Origin: Candidatus Omnitrophota bacterium
GTDB taxonomy: Bacteria; Omnitrophota; Omnitrophia; Omnitrophales; Aquincolibacteriaceae
Direction: 5' to 3'
Length of the DNA: 6,272 bases
Assembly (NCBI GenBank): GCA_023246995.1
Contig: JAHFHI010000083.1
Span: forward strand, 1 to 6,272
Below are positions 5,390-6,272 of this stretch, in pieces. The translations under genes and the position numbers were made by a program. The first letter of the stretch is position 1. Each line of letters starts with the position of its first letter. Below the pieces are notes generated by a model. It made no database searches. It saw only the letters and a list, made by a program, of their open reading frames with translations, and was not told the DNA's origin.

Positions 5390-6272
5390 ATGCCTAAGCC
5401 TTATCCGGATGAGGGAATGCCAAGACCAGTGCCTTTTAAATTCGAACCCTGGGTGCTTCCGCTTTTTTTCGGGCTTTTGGTACTTACCGCATCTTCCACG
5501 GTTTTTTATGAGATCGGCCCGGATGAGGTCGGGGTCGTCCAGCGTTTCGGGCGCTACCTACGCACCACCCAGCCGGGCCTTCACATGAAATGGCCTTTCA
5601 ATATCGAAACCGTCCGCAATATCAAAGTGACGCATGTTTTTAAAGAAGAGTTCGGGTTTCGTACGGTTCGACCCGGGGTCCGCACGATTTTTGAAGGGCG
5701 GAACCGTTACGAAGAAATGTTCCGCACCGGAGGCATGGCCTCCGAGGATTCGCCTCTTCAGGAATCTCTCATGCTGACGGGCGATCTGAACGTGGCCATT
5801 GTGGAGTGGATTGTCCAGTATACGGTCAAAGATCCCGTGCAGTACGCCTTTCGCATCCGGGATCCCAATAAAACCATCCGCAACATGTCGGAAGCCGCCA
5901 TGCGCCTTGTGGTGGGAGACCATACCATCAATGAAGTGCTCACTTCCGGCCGCGAGGAAATTCAGCAGGAGGTCCACACCAAGCTTCAATCGGTGTTAGA
6001 CGACTACGGCGCCGGGATTGTGATTCGCAACGTCATTTTGCAGAATGTGACTCCGCCGGACCCGGTCAAACCCTCTTTTAACGAGGTCAACGAGGCGCGT
6101 CAGGAAAAAGAAAAAATGATCAACCAGGCCTGGGAGGAATACAACCGCATCATTCCGAAGGCTAAGGGCCAGGCCGAACAAAAGATCCGCGAAGCCGAAG
6201 GCTACGCTCTGGAACGGATCAACTATGCCAAGGGGGATGCCGAGCGTTTTGAGCTCACGCTCCGGGCTTACA
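5390..6272 (+). CDS. hflK: HflK, FtsH-protease modulator (3' end outside window)
   Basis: The first 294 residues are visible. HflK is a membrane-anchored SPFH/prohibitin protein that assembles with HflC into a large cage around the FtsH protease and modulates turnover of membrane proteins. One membrane anchor lies at about 21-40, followed directly by the SPFH domain, beginning EIGPDEVGVVQRFGRY (41-56). The HflK-type segment FGFRTVRPG is at 88-96, and MLTGDLNVAIVEWIVQYTV at 128-146. The PPDPVKPSFNEVNEARQEKE block is at 222-241, after which a coiled-coil helix (about 235-290) starts. The N terminus is only about 20 residues and lacks the glycine-rich extension of the E. coli protein. A charged stretch at about 97-122 looks longer than the corresponding loop in E. 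coli HflK. A GAGGA ribosome binding site precedes the ATG. hflC is expected just beyond the window. Confidence 0.92.
   Translation, partial: MPKPYPDEGMPRPVPFKFEPWVLPLFFGLLVLTASSTVFYEIGPDEVGVVQRFGRYLRTTQPGLHMKWPFNIETVRNIKVTHVFKEEFGFRTVRPGVRTIFEGRNRYEEMFRTGGMASEDSPLQESLMLTGDLNVAIVEWIVQYTVKDPVQYAFRIRDPNKTIRNMSEAAMRLVVGDHTINEVLTSGREEIQQEVHTKLQSVLDDYGAGIVIRNVILQNVTPPDPVKPSFNEVNEARQEKEKMINQAWEEYNRIIPKAKGQAEQKIREAEGYALERINYAKGDAERFELTLRAY

Noticed and set aside
5558..5989. A 143-codon minus-strand frame opposite hflK.
   Set aside because: The plus-strand frame encodes clear HflK motifs throughout. The antisense frame has His/Gly-rich composition and no recognisable domain.
1..6272. Search by eye for CRISPR repeats, tRNA or rRNA genes, insertion sequences, toxin-antitoxin or defence genes.
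   Set aside because: No regularly spaced repeats, transposase-like protein, terminal inverted repeats or RNA-gene signatures were seen. The window is almost fully occupied by housekeeping or lipid-related genes.

Overview
The window is gene-dense bacterial DNA of moderately high GC with short intergenic gaps. All three stop codons are used as real stops, so the standard code applies. An HflK-type membrane prohibitin and a secreted LolA/LolB-like protein suggest a bacterium with a Gram-negative envelope. The sequence does not name the lineage. A PVC-superphylum or candidate-phylum bacterium such as Omnitrophota would fit the gene mix, but that is a low-confidence inference.

Layout. (1) Positions 1-330, plus strand: the C-terminal part of an agmatine deiminase (polyamine synthesis), cut by the window edge. 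(2) Positions 363-2985, minus strand: a three-gene operon read from right to left. It holds a myo-inositol-1-phosphate synthase, a CDP-alcohol phosphatidyltransferase with phosphatidylinositol-phosphate-synthase features, and a secreted LolA/LolB-like protein. A strong sigma70-like promoter (TTGATT, 17 bp, TATAAT) precedes it. (3) Positions 2986-3184: a divergent regulatory region with two promoters and an operator-like inverted repeat between them. (4) Positions 3185-3505, plus strand: a stand-alone Trbp111-type tRNA-binding OB-fold protein. (5) Positions 3532-3915, minus strand: an unrecognised small integral membrane protein with its own likely promoter. (6) Positions 4017-6272, plus strand: a DUF1015 protein followed 5 bases later by hflK, which runs off the right edge.

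How the genes work together. The minus-strand operon forms a recognisable route: glucose-6-phosphate to inositol-1-phosphate, then with CDP-diacylglycerol to phosphatidylinositol phosphate, which makes it an inositol-lipid locus. This pathway is best known from Actinobacteria and is patchy elsewhere. The LolA-like third gene suggests a link between inositol-lipid synthesis and envelope lipid or lipoprotein handling. That link is inference. The DUF1015-hflK pair is probably translated from one transcript, since the hflK ribosome binding site lies inside the end of the DUF1015 gene.

I found no mobile element, CRISPR array, RNA gene or defence system. The most interesting items are the inositol-lipid operon with its LolA-like partner, the C7 tract inside its promoter spacer, and the palindrome in the divergent region.
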